A model generated the notes under the pieces. It searched no databases. It was not told the DNA's origin and saw nothing but the letters and a program-made list of their open reading frames with translations. Shown piece by piece: positions 62,661-64,000 of a stretch of 64,000 bases of DNA. The translations under genes and the position numbers were made by a program. The stretch comes from Archangium gephyra (GTDB lineage Bacteria; Myxococcota; Myxococcia; Myxococcales; Myxococcaceae), in assembly GCF_001027285.1 (NCBI RefSeq), contig NZ_CP011509.1:12052501-12116500 (forward strand), read 5' to 3'. How positions within the stretch are numbered: position 1 is the stretch's first letter; each line of letters opens with the position of its first letter.

Positions 62661-64000
62661 TCAGCGCAGCACCACCCGCCGTACCTCGCCCCGCGTCAGG
62701 TCCACCCGGGCCAACCGGCCCGCGGTGTCGAAGAGCAGCAGCTCCGTGTCCAGGAAGCGCGCCGATACCGACGCGTCCCCCTCGAAGAGGAAGCGTGCGC
62801 GCACCGTGCCCTCCCTTCGCTCGAGCAGCCACACCCGATCGCCCACCGGCGTGGGCTCCACCGCCACCATGGACGGCCCACCGAGCACCAGTCCCATCAA
62901 CGCCGTCCAGGGCAGCAGCGGCGGCCGCACCGGAGGCGCCTTGTGGCCGTCCATCCACCGGATTTCATCCTCGTCGAGCGCCACCAGTTCCCCATCCGCC
63001 CTGAGCGAGAGGTGACGCAGGGACTCCAGCTTGCGAGGCATCACCTGGCGCGAGCGCAACGTGGGGTCCGGCAACGAGTAGGTCCAGCGCTCGAGCTCTC
63101 CCGCGGCGTTGAAGGTGACGAAGCTCAGCTCGGCCGCGCCCACCGCCACCTCCAGCACCCGCCCGCCCACCTGCGACACCCGCCACAGCGCCCGCGGCTC
63201 GGCGGCGAGCGCATCCACCGCCATCACCGTGTCCGCCGCGGCGAAGAACCACAGGTTTCCGTCGTACACAGGGGCGAAGGCGTCCACGCGCGTGTCGCAC
63301 CAGGGCTCGGCCCGACGCTGGGAGAGGTCCAGCCGGGAGAGGCGCTTCAGCTCCCCGCGCGGCGCGAGCGCCAGTGCCCGGTCCTCATGCACCGAGAGCA
63401 CCAGCGAGAAGGCGGGCACGTCGAAGTGCGCCACGCACCGGCCATCGCTCGTGACGAGCCGCGCCCCCGCCTCGCCGAGCGCCACCAGCAGCCTGCCTCC
63501 GGACAGGGGCACCGCGTCGTGGATGGGCCAGGGGCCGCCCTCCGCCACGCCGAAGACGTGGGGCGCCGCATCCGCCGGGAAGCCCCCGCGCTCGGGCAAT
63601 GGCGGCAACGGGGGCAGGTCTGCCCGCAGCGCCGTGTCTCCCGTCAGCAGCACCAGGCGCTCCAGCTCGCGGGGCTTGAGGGGCAGGTGGCCCGCCGCCC
63701 GGTCCCGCAGCAGGGCGCGCACGGCGGGACGCAGCAGCACCAGGCCCGGCTCCGCCACCTTCTTCTCCCGCTCCACCTCGCGTGCCAGCGCCTCGGTGAA
63801 GGCCTGGCGTGCCGGAGCGCCCTCGGCGTCCTCCGACTCGAGCAGCGCGAGCGCCCGCGTCCGCACCCTGTCGAAGCGCTCGGGAAGCACCGACAGCATG
63901 CGCGCCAGCAGCCGCGCTCCCGAGACACCACCCGCCTCCACGCCCCGCTCGAGCCACGCGTGGGTGAGCCGCCGCGCGTCCTCCACCGGCCACACCACGT
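62661..64000 (-). CDS. Propeller-like protein with N-terminal helical domain (partial, N-terminus off the right edge)
   Basis: At least 445 residues; a GTG at 63998 is the last in-window start, but the gene probably begins beyond base 64000. The first ~150 residues are helical and Leu/Arg-rich (ARLLARMLSVLPERFDRVRT, AVRALLRDRAAGHLPLKPRE). The rest shows repeated beta-propeller-like strands: LSGGRLLVALGEAGARLVTS, VYDGNLWFFAAADTVMAVDA, LRHLSLRADGELVALDEDEI, VWLLERREGTVRARFLFEGD. It may belong to the propeller components found beside MoxR-type ATPases and vWA proteins, but this needs the missing neighbour. No enzyme motif seen. Confidence 0.7.
   Translation of the reverse strand, partial: VVWPVEDARRLTHAWLERGVEAGGVSGARLLARMLSVLPERFDRVRTRALALLESEDAEGAPARQAFTEALAREVEREKKVAEPGLVLLRPAVRALLRDRAAGHLPLKPRELERLVLLTGDTALRADLPPLPPLPERGGFPADAAPHVFGVAEGGPWPIHDAVPLSGGRLLVALGEAGARLVTSDGRCVAHFDVPAFSLVLSVHEDRALALAPRGELKRLSRLDLSQRRAEPWCDTRVDAFAPVYDGNLWFFAAADTVMAVDALAAEPRALWRVSQVGGRVLEVAVGAAELSFVTFNAAGELERWTYSLPDPTLRSRQVMPRKLESLRHLSLRADGELVALDEDEIRWMDGHKAPPVRPPLLPWTALMGLVLGGPSMVAVEPTPVGDRVWLLERREGTVRARFLFEGDASVSARFLDTELLLFDTAGRLARVDLTRGEVRRVVLR

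Overview
The window is very GC-rich and densely coded, with G/C-ending codons throughout. Its gene content points to a myxobacterium, probably of the Cystobacter/Archangium/Myxococcus group. The main reasons are two chemosensory operons, many PAS/GAF histidine kinases, PilZ proteins, a carotenoid phytoene desaturase, many lipoproteins and a TonB-dependent receptor carrying its own TonB-type domain. The taxon is an inference. I saw no tRNA, rRNA, CRISPR array, transposase or prophage.

Layout. 1-3.0 kb: the N-terminal part of a large protein built of 200-residue repeats, running off the left edge. 3.2-8.5 kb: a secreted M19-type dipeptidase with a secreted partner, two small genes (one under a candidate sigma-54 promoter) and a RIO-type kinase with a repetitive Arg/Pro/Gly tail. 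8.5-16.2 kb: crtI divergent from a membrane histidine kinase, a lipoprotein pair, and a large GAF/PAS kinase. 16.5-25.7 kb: a complete Wsp-like chemosensory operon (cheW, cheR-TPR, cheW, CHASE3-type MCP, cheA-REC, cheB) followed by a kinase. 25.8-29.6 kb: a hypothetical gene, a membrane metallophosphoesterase and two tandem PilZ genes. 29.6-38.4 kb, minus strand: a second chemosensory operon (pseudo-receiver/PilZ protein, REC, GAF, cheA, two duplicated MCPs, cheW, cheR). 38.8-49.2 kb: cutA, a glycine-rich membrane protein, a peptidase S9 homologue that has lost its catalytic Ser and His, a GAF protein, a TerC-type transporter, a zinc-finger Clp ATPase, a glycosyltransferase-like membrane protein and a histone-H1-like basic protein. 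49.3-64 kb: a receiver with a DHp-only membrane protein, a Fur-family regulator, secreted proteins and lipoproteins, a phosphoesterase, a third kinase of the shared type, an Rpn-type nuclease, a TonB-dependent receptor, an XRE regulator, a receiver, a small hypothetical gene and a propeller-like protein cut by the right edge.

How the genes work together. The two chemosensory operons are translationally coupled, with repeated 4-bp ATGA overlaps. The first matches the Wsp (alternative cellular function) set without a linked diguanylate cyclase. The second is bracketed by PilZ genes, which hints at cross-talk with cyclic-di-GMP. Each operon contains one gene broken by an apparent single-base loss in a G/C run (cheR-TPR near 17869 and cheA near 34795). 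Either both are assembly errors or both pathways are damaged. Three histidine kinases (10.2, 13.6 and 54.9 kb) share nearly the same phosphoacceptor sequence under different sensor modules.
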